Shown: positions 21,058-30,154 of the stretch, piece after piece
Layout of the letters: each line of letters starts with the position of its first letter
Numbering within the stretch: position 1 is the stretch's first letter
Assembly: GCA_024331095.1 (NCBI GenBank)
Contig: JANDJE010000016.1
Span: 1-51,735, forward strand
Direction: 5' to 3'
Source: Nitrospira sp.
GTDB taxonomy: Bacteria > Nitrospirota > Nitrospiria > Nitrospirales > Nitrospiraceae
DNA length: 51,735 nt
The notes under the pieces: generated by a model
What the model saw: only the letters and a program-made list of their open reading frames with translations
Databases searched by the model: none
What the model was told of the DNA's origin: nothing
Program-made: the position numbers and the translations under genes

Positions 21058-21858
21058 ATGACTCGATCCGCCGACCGGGAAAGTCAACACGGCATAGGTT
21101 CGGACGATCGACCCCTCGCGCCCCATCCGCCGCTGCGGCGATATTACGAAAGGGTCGAGGACAGACAGGGATTTCTCAACGAGCTGTTTAATCGGACCGC
21201 CGCTCACTATCGGAACATCGATAAAGCCACCGGTTTCGGATCCGGCTTGTGGTACCGAAAGAAGGCGCTCCAACTGGCGGGGTTGAAACCGGGCATGCGA
21301 GTGCTGGATGTCGCCTGCGGGCCTGGGCTGGTGACGCAATGCGCCTTGAGTCTGACGGGGCCGTCCGGTTTGGTCGTCGGACTCGACCCCAGCATCGGCA
21401 TGTTGGGTGAAGCCAAGAAGGGGCCGTGTCGCGCGTTGGTGCGCGGAGTGGGAGAACGCCTTCCGTTTCCCGACCGGTTTTTCGATTTTCTCAGCATGGG
21501 GTACGCGCTTCGGCACGTATCGGATCTTAGAGCGGCCTTTGCCGAGTATCGGCGCGTGCTGAAACCGGGAGGGATCGTTCTGCTGCTCGAGATTTCTCGT
21601 CCCCGGTCCATGGTCTTGTATCGGCTGTTGCGATGGTATATCAGGGACGTGCTGGGGACGGCGTTTGCCGCCGGGACCGGCAATCGAGATCTGAAGCGGT
21701 TGATGGCGTACTGGTGGGAGACGACGGAGCACTGTGTACCGCCTCCCATGATCGTCGGGACACTGCGGGAATCGGGGTTTGGCGACTGTCGTGTCAAGGA
21801 GTGGTTCGGTGGGGTGTTGCGCGACTATCGGGCGGTGAAAGGAGCGGAGCAGGTGTAG
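21058..21858 (+). CDS. UbiE/MenG-like class I SAM methyltransferase
   Basis: The 266-residue protein has the SAM-binding motif VLDVACGPGLVTQ, GERLPFPDRFFDFLSMGYAL and LKPGGIVLLLEISRP, the pattern of UbiE-type C/O-methyltransferases. Aryl polyene clusters regularly open with such a gene, whose product methylates the aryl head group. Here it is the first gene of the operon. ATG 21058 follows AGGGAGGG by about a dozen bases. A TTG at 21019 is an unlikely alternative. A weak promoter candidate (TTGCCC 20999-21004, TACAAG 21023-21028, 18-base spacer) lies just upstream. The acyl carrier protein gene begins two bases after the stop. Confidence 0.85.
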   Translation: MTRSADRESQHGIGSDDRPLAPHPPLRRYYERVEDRQGFLNELFNRTAAHYRNIDKATGFGSGLWYRKKALQLAGLKPGMRVLDVACGPGLVTQCALSLTGPSGLVVGLDPSIGMLGEAKKGPCRALVRGVGERLPFPDRFFDFLSMGYALRHVSDLRAAFAEYRRVLKPGGIVLLLEISRPRSMVLYRLLRWYIRDVLGTAFAAGTGNRDLKRLMAYWWETTEHCVPPPMIVGTLRESGFGDCRVKEWFGGVLRDYRAVKGAEQV

Positions 21859-21860
21859 GC

Positions 21861-22133
21861 ATGGAACATTCCGGTTCGTCGCCGATCGAGGGAGACCTTG
21901 CCGAGCTGATCGTGCGGACGCTCAAGCTCAAGATCGATCCGACGGCCATCCGACCGGAGGCCCCCCTGTTCGGCGAGGGATTGGGACTCGATTCGATCGA
22001 CGCGCTCGAACTCTCGCTGGCCATTTCGCAAACGTACGGGTATCAGCTCAAGTCGAGCGATCCGGAGATCAAGACCATCTTTTCGTCTCTGCGGGCGTTG
22101 GCCAAAGCCATCGAGAAAAACCGCACGAAGTGA
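21861..22133 (+). CDS. Acyl carrier protein of the polyene synthase
   Basis: The 90-residue protein has the phosphopantetheine site GLGLDSIDALEL with Ser 45. This resembles the ACPs of aryl polyene clusters more than primary-metabolism AcpP, which has DSLDTVEL. It carries the growing aryl-polyene chain in the cytosol. The start codon is two bases after the methyltransferase stop. Many aryl polyene clusters have two ACPs. Only this one is present here. Confidence 0.9.
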   Translation: MEHSGSSPIEGDLAELIVRTLKLKIDPTAIRPEAPLFGEGLGLDSIDALELSLAISQTYGYQLKSSDPEIKTIFSSLRALAKAIEKNRTK

Positions 22134-22148
22134 CGGGCGGCGCGGACC

Positions 22149-23501
22149 ATGCACGAGACGGTGTTGTTCGGTCCCTATGATTCCGACGACGTTGTGGCGT
22201 GGGGGCATGGAACGCCGCGCACGGCCGGCCAATTTTTAGCCGACGCGCGTTCCCTCGCCGAATCCTTGCCCGACCGTCCCACGGTCCTCAATCTTGCCGC
22301 GAGCCGCTATGAATTTCTGGTGGGATTCGCCGCGGCGATCCTCCGCGGCCAAGTCACGTTGCTGCCTCACAGTCGGGCGCCCCATGCCCTCCGTCGTATC
22401 GCCGACGACTTCCCCGGCAGTTATGCGCTGACCGATCGGGACGAGGAACGCGAAGAAATCCTGTCGATTCCCATACACATTCGGCCGGCGCCGTCTTTCG
22501 TGCCGCTGCCGGCGGTCGTTCCACGAATCCCGTTGGACCAGGCCGTGGCCGTGGCGTTCACGTCCGGTACTACGGGAAACCCGGTGCCGAATCGGAAAAC
22601 GTGGGGCGCCTTGACGGCCGTGGCCCGGGCGACCGGATCGCGGCTCGGCATCAAGGAGAGGGAGCGCGTGACGGTGGTGGCGACCGTGCCGCATCAGCAC
22701 ATGTTCGGGCTGGAAGCCTCCGTGATGTTGCCGATCATGCACGGACTGGCGATGCACGCGGGACGTCCCCTCTTCCCCGCCGATATTCAGAATGTGTTGG
22801 CCGAAGCGCCGGGGCGTTGGATGCTCGTGACCACGCCGCTCCACCTGCGAGCCTGTATCGCCGAAAACGTTCTCGCGCCGCCCGGCGGGCTTGTGTTGTC
22901 CGCGACGGCTCCGCTGGCCCTTGACCTGGCGAGGCGGATCGAGCGGCAATTTCAGTCGGCGGTGCACGAAATTTTCGGCTTCGCCGAAGCGGGGAGCATC
23001 GCCGAGCGACGCACCATCGCGGGTGACCGATGGAAACCGCTGGACGGCGTGCGCGTGATCCAAGAAGAGACTTCCTGTACGGTGCGGGCGCCGTATCTGC
23101 CCGATCCGGTTCCGGTGCCGGACCGTCTTTCCGTCGGATCCGACGGCACCTTCGTCGTTCACGGGCGAAAGGCCGACTATGTGAACGTGGCGGGACATCG
23201 CGTGTCGATCGGCGATTTGAACGCGAAATTATTGGAGATCGAGGGGGTGCACGACGGAGTCTTCGTCCTCCCGGACGAGGAAACGGGGCTGGTGACCAGA
23301 TTGATGGCGTTCGTGGTGGCGCCGGGGAAGAGCAGCGAGGAGATTCTGCGTCGGTTGCGCGCGCACGTCGATCCCGTTTTTCTGCCGCGTCCGCTGGTTC
23401 GGGTGCCGAAGCTGCCTCGAAATGAAACGGGGAAGCTGCCGCGCGAATCCGTCGATGAGATGATTCGGCAATGGAAAGAGCAAAACGGCCATGATGTGTA
23501 G
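22149..23501 (+). CDS. Adenylating (AMP-binding) ligase, ApeH-like
   Basis: The 450-residue protein has the class I adenylate-forming motifs TSGTTGNPVPNRKTW (about 138-152), FGFAEAGS, GRKADYVNVAGHRVS and the catalytic-lysine motif PRNETGKLPRE near the C-terminus. It would activate an aromatic acid as acyl-AMP and load it on the neighbouring ACP. Xanthomonas uses a related 3-hydroxybenzoate:ACP ligase to start xanthomonadin. The chorismatase of the convergent operon would supply such an acid. It starts 15 bases after the ACP gene and overlaps the dehydratase gene by 11 bases. Confidence 0.88.
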   Translation: MHETVLFGPYDSDDVVAWGHGTPRTAGQFLADARSLAESLPDRPTVLNLAASRYEFLVGFAAAILRGQVTLLPHSRAPHALRRIADDFPGSYALTDRDEEREEILSIPIHIRPAPSFVPLPAVVPRIPLDQAVAVAFTSGTTGNPVPNRKTWGALTAVARATGSRLGIKERERVTVVATVPHQHMFGLEASVMLPIMHGLAMHAGRPLFPADIQNVLAEAPGRWMLVTTPLHLRACIAENVLAPPGGLVLSATAPLALDLARRIERQFQSAVHEIFGFAEAGSIAERRTIAGDRWKPLDGVRVIQEETSCTVRAPYLPDPVPVPDRLSVGSDGTFVVHGRKADYVNVAGHRVSIGDLNAKLLEIEGVHDGVFVLPDEETGLVTRLMAFVVAPGKSSEEILRRLRAHVDPVFLPRPLVRVPKLPRNETGKLPRESVDEMIRQWKEQNGHDV

Positions 23502-23874
23502 GCGGACCGTCTCGGTCGGGTCCGACCATCCGGCGATCGCCGGGCATTTCCCCGGCCGACCGATTGTGCCGGGGGTGCTGGTGCTTCACGAGGTGTTGGA
23601 AACGGCACGAGATGCCGTCGGGAGGGCAAAGTCCGTGGCGGGGTTGCCGACGGTGAAATTTACTACTCCGCTCAAGCCGGGCGAGATCCTCACCGTCGAA
23701 GTGACGGTCGAAACGGCCGCTGAAACGGCCGTTGAAGCTGCCGCTGAATCGGCGGCCGAATCTGATGGAGAGGCCCCCGAGCGCGCCGCGTTCGTGTGCC
23801 GAGTGGACGATCGGATCGTGGCGTCGGGCGCCGTCGAGTTCTCGACCGAATCGCCGTCGGCGGAACGCGCGTGA
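23491..23874 (+). CDS. FabZ/ApeI-like 3-hydroxyacyl-ACP dehydratase with Ala/Glu insert
   Basis: The 127-residue hotdog-fold protein has SDHPAIAGHFPGRPIVPG, containing the catalytic His (residue 19), and KFTTPLKPGEILTV. It would remove water from 3-hydroxyacyl-ACP intermediates to give the conjugated double bonds. Between the last core strands there is an unusual Ala/Glu-rich insert (residues 73-94, read as AAETAVEAAAESAAES) encoded by imperfect GCCGCTGAA-type repeats. Such a segment is absent from standard FabZ-like proteins. Translation is coupled both ways: 11-base overlap with the ligase gene and 4-base overlap with the acyltransferase gene. Confidence 0.82.
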   Translation: MMCRRTVSVGSDHPAIAGHFPGRPIVPGVLVLHEVLETARDAVGRAKSVAGLPTVKFTTPLKPGEILTVEVTVETAAETAVEAAAESAAESDGEAPERAAFVCRVDDRIVASGAVEFSTESPSAERA

Positions 23875-24770
23875 GCCTCGCGTGGCGGCGACAGCGGGAG
23901 CGTGGGAGCCGCGCGGGCGTTCGCGCCATGACGTGGGTGGCGCTGACGCTCGGTCGTCCGGCCGCGCGCATCCTGCTCTATCCGATTTGCGTCTACTTTC
24001 TGTTGGCATCTCGGACGGCTCGCCGGGCGATCGCCCGTTTTCGCGAGCGGGCGCTCGGCCGTTCGACCGATTGGTCGGATCTGCTGCGCCACTATTACGC
24101 CTTCGCGGCGACGATCCTCGACCGCGTGTATTTTCTCCGATGCCGGTTCGATCTCTTCGACATCCGGTTTTACGGGTTGGAGACGTTGGATCATGAGTTG
24201 GCCAAGGGGCGCGGCTGTCTGTTGGTGGGAGCCCATCTCGGCAGTTTCGAAGCGGTTCGTGCGGTGGGGGTGCTCCGGCGTCGCCTTGACGTTCGAGTCT
24301 TAATGGACGAGGAGAATGCGCCGTTGATGCGCGGTCTGACGAGGACGTTGAACAGGACGGTGGCCGATACGGTCATTCAGGCCGGCGGAGTGGAAGCGAT
24401 GTTGCAGGTCAAGGAATGTTTGGAACGGGGCGGAATCGTCGGGGTCATGGGCGATCGCGCGACCCAAGGAGATCGGACGATCGGGTGTCCGTTCTTCGGG
24501 CGCGAGGCCCGATTTCCGACGGGGGCATTGCGTCTGGCCCATCTTATGGGATCTCCGGCGGTGTTGTTTTTCGGCTTCTACCGGGGAGGGAACCGCTACG
24601 ACATGCATTTTGAATCCTTCAGCGACGGGGTGCGCGCATCTCGTGATCAACTGGAAGCCCTCTTGCATCGGGACATTCGACGGTACGCCGAGCGCCTGGA
24701 GGAGGCGTGCCGCCTCGCGCCGGACAACTGGTTCAATTTTTATGAATTTTGGGATGGTGAGGAGCGGTAG
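23871..24770 (+). CDS. LpxL/HtrB-like acyltransferase
   Basis: The 299-residue protein has one N-terminal hydrophobic stretch (ILLYPICVYFLLA) and the HxxxxE active-site motif in GAHLGSFEAVRA, followed by GIVGVMGDRATQGDR and FPTGALRLAHL, characteristic of lauroyl/myristoyl-type lipid A acyltransferases. In aryl polyene clusters the equivalent enzyme is thought to transfer an acyl group or the polyene to a lipid or sugar carrier at the inner membrane. GTG 23871 is chosen because it overlaps the dehydratase stop by four bases (GTGA). The longer open frame upstream is shadow of the dehydratase. Confidence 0.85.
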   Translation: MSLAWRRQRERGSRAGVRAMTWVALTLGRPAARILLYPICVYFLLASRTARRAIARFRERALGRSTDWSDLLRHYYAFAATILDRVYFLRCRFDLFDIRFYGLETLDHELAKGRGCLLVGAHLGSFEAVRAVGVLRRRLDVRVLMDEENAPLMRGLTRTLNRTVADTVIQAGGVEAMLQVKECLERGGIVGVMGDRATQGDRTIGCPFFGREARFPTGALRLAHLMGSPAVLFFGFYRGGNRYDMHFESFSDGVRASRDQLEALLHRDIRRYAERLEEACRLAPDNWFNFYEFWDGEER

Positions 24771-24774
24771 TCGA

Positions 24775-25374
24775 ATGTCGTTCGTGTGGATGGTGCCGTC
24801 GATCTGGATCGTGATCGGCGTCGCCGTTCAGGGGCTTGCCGACGATCGATCGGAGATTGCGTGGACCATCGAGCAGGTGGCGGCCTCCGTGAAAGAGAGA
24901 CGGGAGCCCAGCGTGTCGTTTGAGGAAGCCACGTATTCGTCGCTGTTGACGAAACCGCTGATCACGCGGGGAATCTTGCGGTTCACTCCTCCGTCGAGAT
25001 TGGAGAAGGACGTGCGGGAGCCCTATCGGGAGCGGTACGTCATCGACGGCGACTTCGTGACGATCGAGAGCGAACGGCGGAACGTGACGAAAACCGTTTC
25101 ACTGGACGAGTATCCCGGTTTGCGGTGGTTCGTCGACACGTTTCGAGCCGTGCTGGACGGGGACACGACGAAACTGACGCGGGAGTATGACGCGGCTCTT
25201 GAGGGAACGAAGCGCCGGTGGGTCTTGCGAGTACGTCCCCGCGATCGGGCCGGGGGCGCGCCGGTCGACTTCATCGAACTGTCCGGCTCGGAGGGCCGCA
25301 TCAATGCGATCACGGTCCGGACCGCGGATGGCGACCGGTCGGTGATGACATTGTCGCCGGGATCGGGACCATGA
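24775..25374 (+). CDS. LolA-like periplasmic carrier protein
   Basis: The 199-residue protein has a signal peptide (MSFVWMVPSIWIVIGVAVQG, cleavage near GLADD) and a LolA-type half-barrel core: SVSFEEATYSSLLTKPLITR, GILRFTPPSRLEKDV and YVIDGDFVTIESE. LolA relatives bind acylated molecules and carry them across the periplasm. In aryl polyene clusters such a protein probably shuttles the lipidated polyene to the outer membrane. GGTGAGGAG lies about a dozen bases before ATG 24775. The stop overlaps the start of the exporter gene by four bases (ATGA). Confidence 0.83.
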   Translation: MSFVWMVPSIWIVIGVAVQGLADDRSEIAWTIEQVAASVKERREPSVSFEEATYSSLLTKPLITRGILRFTPPSRLEKDVREPYRERYVIDGDFVTIESERRNVTKTVSLDEYPGLRWFVDTFRAVLDGDTTKLTREYDAALEGTKRRWVLRVRPRDRAGGAPVDFIELSGSEGRINAITVRTADGDRSVMTLSPGSGP

Positions 25375-27692
25375 GCGCGCGTCGCTTGGTTCCGGCTTTC
25401 TGGTTGATCTTCATGCTCTGGGGAATCTGGTACGGAGCCGAGAAACTGTCCATCCGCAACGATCTCAGCGATCTCCTGCCGGAAGGAGCGACGGAGACAC
25501 AGCGGATTTTGTTGTCGCAGGCGCGCAAAGGATTGTCGGGCCGGCTCATCTTGCTGGCGGTGGAGGGCGCGTCGCCGGCCGAATTGGCCGGACTTAGCCG
25601 GTCGCTGGCGGAGTCCCTTCGCGCCGACGAACGCGTCGGCATGGTCGCCAACGGCGCGGAGGTCCGTTCGAAGAAGGAACTGGCGTTGCTGAAGGAATTC
25701 CGCTACCTGCTCAGCCCGACGGTGACGGCGGACACGTTTTCCGAATCGGCGCTTCGCGCCGCTCTTGAGCGGAGGCTGGATGATCTTCGCTCGCCGTTGG
25801 GGGCCGTCGTGAAAGAGTCGATCCCGGCCGATCCGACGGGTGAAACCTGGAATCTCCTGCGATCGTGGTCCGTGGGGAATAGGCCGTCGACCTACGGAGG
25901 AGTGTGGATGTCGCCTGACCGTGCGCGAGCCCTCTTGCTTGTCGAGGCCCGCGGGAGCGGGTTCGACGTGGACGAGCAGGAATCGCTTCATCGGGCGATC
26001 CGAGCGTCGTTCGGCGAGGCGGTAAAAAAGATCGGCTCCGCGGCGCAATTGCGCATGAGCGGTCCCGGCGTCTTTGCGGTCGAGGCTCAGCGGGCCATCG
26101 AGGCCGAAGCGTGGAGGCTGTCCGCCGTCGCGACCGGCCTGGTCGTCGCGCTTCTTTTCGTCAGCTATCGATCCCTGACGCTGGTGCTGCTGACGTTGAT
26201 CCCTATTTCCACCGCCATCGTGGCCGGTGTCATTGCGGTCAACCAATGGTTCGGCTTCGTCCACGGGATTACGTTGGGGTTCGGGGTGATCTTGTTGGGA
26301 GTCGTGGACGACTATCCGATTCATCTGTTCAGCCATCTGACGGGCCGTGAATCTCCGTCATCGACCATGCAGGCGATCTGGCCGACCATGCGGTTGGGCA
26401 TGTTGACGACCGCGATCGGATTTTCATCGCTGTTGCTGGCCGGCTATCCGGCCTTGGCGCAATTGGGATTGTTGGCCTTGGTCGGCCTGGTGACCGGAGC
26501 CCTGGTGACGAGGTGGGTTGTCCCGGCCTGCATGGGGGCTCGGCTCGCCCCACGCGACGCTCATGTAGGGTTGTGGTGGAGGGGTGATCTGTCGTTAACA
26601 GGACGTGCGCCGGCGGTGGTCGCGCTGATCCTTGCGGCGGCGGTCTTGGTATGGTCTGATACGCCCATGTGGGAGCAGGACATAGGACGCCTCAGCCCGT
26701 TGCCGGAGGAGAAAAAACAGTTCGATCAGCAATTGCGGAAAGAGATGGGCGCTCCGGACGTGCGGGATCTGTTGGTCATTGAAGAGGCGACGACCGAGGA
26801 TCTGCTTCAAAAGGCGGAAACCGTGGCCGTGAAGCTCGAATATCTGCGGACGGAGGGCGTGTTGGCGGGGTACGACATCATATCCCGCTACATCCCCAGC
26901 CGCCGGTTGCAAGTGGAGCGGCAACGGGCATTGCCTGATCGGCAGACCCTCGAGCGGAACCTGAAGGCGGCGCTTGAGGGATTGCCCTTCGCGCCCGGCC
27001 TGTTCGGGCCGTTCGTGGAAGCGGTCGAGGCGGCTCGACGCGACGAACCGATCGGTCCCGAGGTGTTCGCGGGAACGATGCTGGGGGTCAAGCTGGAGTC
27101 GCTGTTGTTCCAGCAAGGAGAGCGATGGATGGCCGTTGTGCCGCTGACCGGCGTCGAAGATCGCGCCTCGTTGGCCGGGTACGTCGAGCGATGGGGCGAC
27201 GGGTCGGTCAAGTACCTGGATCTCAAGGAAGAGTCGAACAGAATCATGACGGCCTATCGTGATCGAACGGTGCAGTTGCTGGGATGGGGGGTCGCGGCGA
27301 TTGCGATCGTGTTGGGGATCGGATTGCGATCGGCCGTTCTGGTCGCGCGCGTGTTGACCCCGATTCTTTGCGCGATTGTCGTGGTGGCGGCGGTGTTGCG
27401 GGGCATCGGAGAGTCGCTGTCTTTCTTTCACGTGGCGACCTTTCTGCTGGTGGTCGGATTGGGGCTGGATTACGCGCTGTTTCTCAACCGGCCGGAGTGC
27501 ACGGGAGAAGAGCGGCTGAGAACGGGCTTCGGGCTGCTCGTCTGCAGCGGGACCACTATTGCGGTATTCGGCGCGCTGGCCTTCTCGAAGACGCCGGCCC
27601 TCCATGCGATCGGTATGACCGCCGCCTGCGGGTCGCTGTGTTGCCTTGCCTTTTCGGCCGTCACGGCGAGGAAGGAGGAGCATGTCGCCTAG
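25371..27692 (+). CDS. MMPL/RND-type exporter of the polyene cluster
   Basis: The 773-residue protein has the duplicated RND layout: a first TM helix (LVPAFWLIFMLWGIWYGAE), a periplasmic loop, TM bundle 2-6 (LSAVATGLVVALLFVSYRSL, LGFGVILLGVVDDYPIHLFS), a second TM/loop unit and a final bundle (FFHVATFLLVVGLGLDYALF). The paired VVDDYPI and GLGLDYALF motifs are the proton-relay region of the MMPL family. It probably moves the finished aryl polyene lipid out of the inner membrane and hands it to the LolA-like protein encoded just before. The stop overlaps the ketosynthase start by 11 bases. Confidence 0.88.
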   Translation: MSARRLVPAFWLIFMLWGIWYGAEKLSIRNDLSDLLPEGATETQRILLSQARKGLSGRLILLAVEGASPAELAGLSRSLAESLRADERVGMVANGAEVRSKKELALLKEFRYLLSPTVTADTFSESALRAALERRLDDLRSPLGAVVKESIPADPTGETWNLLRSWSVGNRPSTYGGVWMSPDRARALLLVEARGSGFDVDEQESLHRAIRASFGEAVKKIGSAAQLRMSGPGVFAVEAQRAIEAEAWRLSAVATGLVVALLFVSYRSLTLVLLTLIPISTAIVAGVIAVNQWFGFVHGITLGFGVILLGVVDDYPIHLFSHLTGRESPSSTMQAIWPTMRLGMLTTAIGFSSLLLAGYPALAQLGLLALVGLVTGALVTRWVVPACMGARLAPRDAHVGLWWRGDLSLTGRAPAVVALILAAAVLVWSDTPMWEQDIGRLSPLPEEKKQFDQQLRKEMGAPDVRDLLVIEEATTEDLLQKAETVAVKLEYLRTEGVLAGYDIISRYIPSRRLQVERQRALPDRQTLERNLKAALEGLPFAPGLFGPFVEAVEAARRDEPIGPEVFAGTMLGVKLESLLFQQGERWMAVVPLTGVEDRASLAGYVERWGDGSVKYLDLKEESNRIMTAYRDRTVQLLGWGVAAIAIVLGIGLRSAVLVARVLTPILCAIVVVAAVLRGIGESLSFFHVATFLLVVGLGLDYALFLNRPECTGEERLRTGFGLLVCSGTTIAVFGALAFSKTPALHAIGMTAACGSLCCLAFSAVTARKEEHVA

Positions 27693-28899
27693 CATCGGCC
27701 CCATGGCGCCGCTCGTCTTGTCCGCCTACACGCTGGTCACCGCCAACGGCAGGGGGACGGGAGCGGTGTTGGACGCGATTCTGGCCCGCCGGTCGGCGCT
27801 CAAGCCGTGCGACTTCGAGGACGTCGCGTTGAAAACGCACATCGGGCGGGTGGCGGGGCTTGAGGATTTTTCTCTCGATCATGACCTGCGGCCCTTCGAT
27901 TGCCGCAACAATCGGCTGGCCTGGCTTGGTCTCCAGCAGGATGGATTCACGGTGGCGGTGGCCGAGGCCAAGCAGCGTTATGGCGCGCATCGGATTGCCG
28001 TGATCATGGGCACCAGCACCTCCGGTATTCTTGAAACGGAACACGCCTATCGGGCGCGCGATCCTCGCACGGGGGCGCTTCCCGCCTCGTATGTCTCCCG
28101 ATATCGGTACACGCATAATATGTTTTCGCTGGGGCACTTCGTCAGGACGTGTCTCGGTTTGGAGGGACCGGCCATGGTCGTTTCCACGGCTTGTTCATCC
28201 AGCGCCAAGGTCTTTGCGACCGCGGCCCGGTTGATGCGGGCCGGGTTCTGCGACGCCGCCGTGGTGGGCGGAGTCGACAGTCTTTGCCATACGACGCTCT
28301 ACGGCTTTTCCGCCTTGCAACTGCTGTCGTCCGACCCGTGCCGCCCCTGCGATGAAGATCGAGACGGCCTGTCATTGGGCGAAGCCGCAGGCTACGCGTT
28401 GCTGGAGCGGGTCGAGCGGGCGGGCGGACGAGGGGCGGTGGCGTTGCTCGGCTACGGCGAGAGCACGGACGGCTACCACATGTCGCATCCCCATCCGGAA
28501 GGAGCCGGCGCCATCCGGGCGATCCGGGATTCGCTGGCGCGCGCGGGCATCCGCCCGGAGGCGGTGGAATACGTCAACTTGCACGGGACGGCCACGAGGG
28601 CCAACGACGAGGTGGAGGACAAGGCCGTGTACAGCGTGTTCGGGGCTCGGCCGGCGTGCAGCTCGACCAAAGGATGGACCGGCCACACCTTGGGCGCGGC
28701 CGGCGTCACGGAAGCGGTCATTTCAGCCCTGTGCCTGACCAAGGGACTGATTCCCGGCACGCTCAACTGTCGGCGGGTGGATCCCGCCTTGCAATGTCGG
28801 GTCGTCCGCGACCATCAGTTCGGCGCGTTATCCTGCGTCGTGAGCAACATTTTCGGATTCGGCGGAAACAATTGCAGCTTGGTGCTGGGGAAACTGTGA
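27682..28899 (+). CDS. Beta-ketoacyl-ACP synthase (FabF-like, ApeO-type)
   Basis: The 405-residue protein is a full-length ketosynthase with the nucleophile in VSTACSSSAK (Cys 171), His 301 in NLHGTATRAND and His 335 in GWTGHTLGAAG, giving the Cys-His-His triad. It catalyses decarboxylative malonyl condensation during chain growth. It is the only complete ketosynthase in the operon, whereas many aryl polyene clusters have two or three. The start ATG 27682 is preceded by GAAGGAGGAG inside the exporter gene. Its stop overlaps the next start by one base. Confidence 0.92.
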   Translation: MSPSIGPMAPLVLSAYTLVTANGRGTGAVLDAILARRSALKPCDFEDVALKTHIGRVAGLEDFSLDHDLRPFDCRNNRLAWLGLQQDGFTVAVAEAKQRYGAHRIAVIMGTSTSGILETEHAYRARDPRTGALPASYVSRYRYTHNMFSLGHFVRTCLGLEGPAMVVSTACSSSAKVFATAARLMRAGFCDAAVVGGVDSLCHTTLYGFSALQLLSSDPCRPCDEDRDGLSLGEAAGYALLERVERAGGRGAVALLGYGESTDGYHMSHPHPEGAGAIRAIRDSLARAGIRPEAVEYVNLHGTATRANDEVEDKAVYSVFGARPACSSTKGWTGHTLGAAGVTEAVISALCLTKGLIPGTLNCRRVDPALQCRVVRDHQFGALSCVVSNIFGFGGNNCSLVLGKL

Positions 28900-29723
28900 T
28901 GGACGTTGCAATAGACGGTATCGGGCTGCTCGCTCCTGGCCTGTCAGGCTGGAGAGAAAGCCGCGCGGTGTTGGCCGGCGATCGTCCCTATCAACCGACC
29001 GCCGTTCCTTCTCCGGAGGCGACGATCCTTCCTCAGAACGAGCGGCGCCGCAGCAGCGACTCCGTCCGGTGGGCCGTCCAGGTCGCGCAGGAGGCGATCG
29101 AACAATCGGGTCTGAACCCTCGCGACGTCCCGACCGTCTTCGCGTCATCCGGAGGGGAGATGTCGGTCTTCGATCAACTGTGCCGCGCGTTGGCGACGGA
29201 GGAGCGCCTGATCTCCCCCACCCTGTTTCATCAATCCGTGCATAATACGGCCGCCGGCTATTGGGGAATCGCCACGACCGGCCAACAGTCCTCGACCGCG
29301 CTTTCGTGCTATGACGATTCGTTCGCCGCGGGATTGGTGGAAGCGGTCGCGACGGTGCGAGAGGAGCAACGGCCGGTCTTGCTGGTGACCTATGATTTGG
29401 CCGTGCCGGCTCCATTGGACGAGGCCAGGCCCATCACCGAGGGATTCGCCGCGGCGTTCGTGTTGAGCCCGCCCGCCCGCGATTCGACGGTCATCCTGCG
29501 ATTGCGTCTGGAACAAGCGCCTGCCGGCGAATCCCCGTGTTTTCCCGAGTATCTTGCCGAGCGTCTTGCCGATGACGCCTTGGAACGGCTTCGGCAGAAT
29601 AATCCCGCGGCCCGATCGCTGCCCCTCCTCTGCGCCGTCGCGGCCGCCGTTCCGCGGACCGTCGCGCTTGCTTGGCTTGAGAACCAACGGCTTCAACTGA
29701 CCATCGAGCCCCGCCGATGCTGA
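28899..29723 (+). CDS. Ketosynthase-like chain-length factor (ApeC-type)
   Basis: The 274-residue protein matches the short ketosynthase-N-like family found beside the ketosynthase in aryl polyene clusters. It has FASSGGEMSVFDQLCRALA, the block HQSVHNTAAGYWGIATTGQQ and SCYDDSFAAGL. It lacks the complete Cys-His-His triad. Such proteins are thought to pair with the active ketosynthase and set chain length. Start ATG 28899 shares a base with the upstream stop, and its end overlaps the next gene by seven bases. Confidence 0.85.
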   Translation: MDVAIDGIGLLAPGLSGWRESRAVLAGDRPYQPTAVPSPEATILPQNERRRSSDSVRWAVQVAQEAIEQSGLNPRDVPTVFASSGGEMSVFDQLCRALATEERLISPTLFHQSVHNTAAGYWGIATTGQQSSTALSCYDDSFAAGLVEAVATVREEQRPVLLVTYDLAVPAPLDEARPITEGFAAAFVLSPPARDSTVILRLRLEQAPAGESPCFPEYLAERLADDALERLRQNNPAARSLPLLCAVAAAVPRTVALAWLENQRLQLTIEPRRC

Positions 29724-30154
29724 ACAAAGACGAACTGGGTGAATTGCTGCCGCACGCGGGGGCGATGCGTCTGCTGGATTGCGTGGAGCGGTGGAATCAC
29801 GAGGCGATTCGATGCCGGGCGCAATCGCATCGCGATCCGGCGAATCCTCTGCGAGACGGGGAACGGCTTGACGCGGTCGCGGGGCTGGAATACGCGGCTC
29901 AGGCGGTCGGGGTCCACATGGGCCTTCTTGCCGGAAGGCCTTCGGCCGGCAGGCCGATCGGCGTCGTCGGCGGATTGCGGGACGTGATATTCGAAACGGA
30001 TCGTCTCGACGACTGTCTTGAAGATCTCACGATCGACGCGGTGCGTCTGTTCGGAGACGACCGGAGCGCCCTCTACCGGTTCGCTCTTTCGTCCGGCGGG
30101 CGGAAAGTGCTGAGCGGACGGCTCTCGATTTTCTTGGAATCGGAACCGACATGA
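29717..30154 (+). CDS. ApeP-like hotdog dehydratase
   Basis: The 145-residue protein has LLPHAGAMRLLDCVERW at its start and GLEYAAQAVGVHMGLL in the central helix, the pattern of the ApeP family of 3-hydroxyacyl-ACP dehydratases. It is the second dehydratase of the operon besides the FabZ-like one. The division of work between the two, by chain length or as a heterodimer, cannot be read from sequence. It overlaps the chain-length-factor gene by seven bases and the reductase gene by four. Confidence 0.85.
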   Translation: MLNKDELGELLPHAGAMRLLDCVERWNHEAIRCRAQSHRDPANPLRDGERLDAVAGLEYAAQAVGVHMGLLAGRPSAGRPIGVVGGLRDVIFETDRLDDCLEDLTIDAVRLFGDDRSALYRFALSSGGRKVLSGRLSIFLESEPT

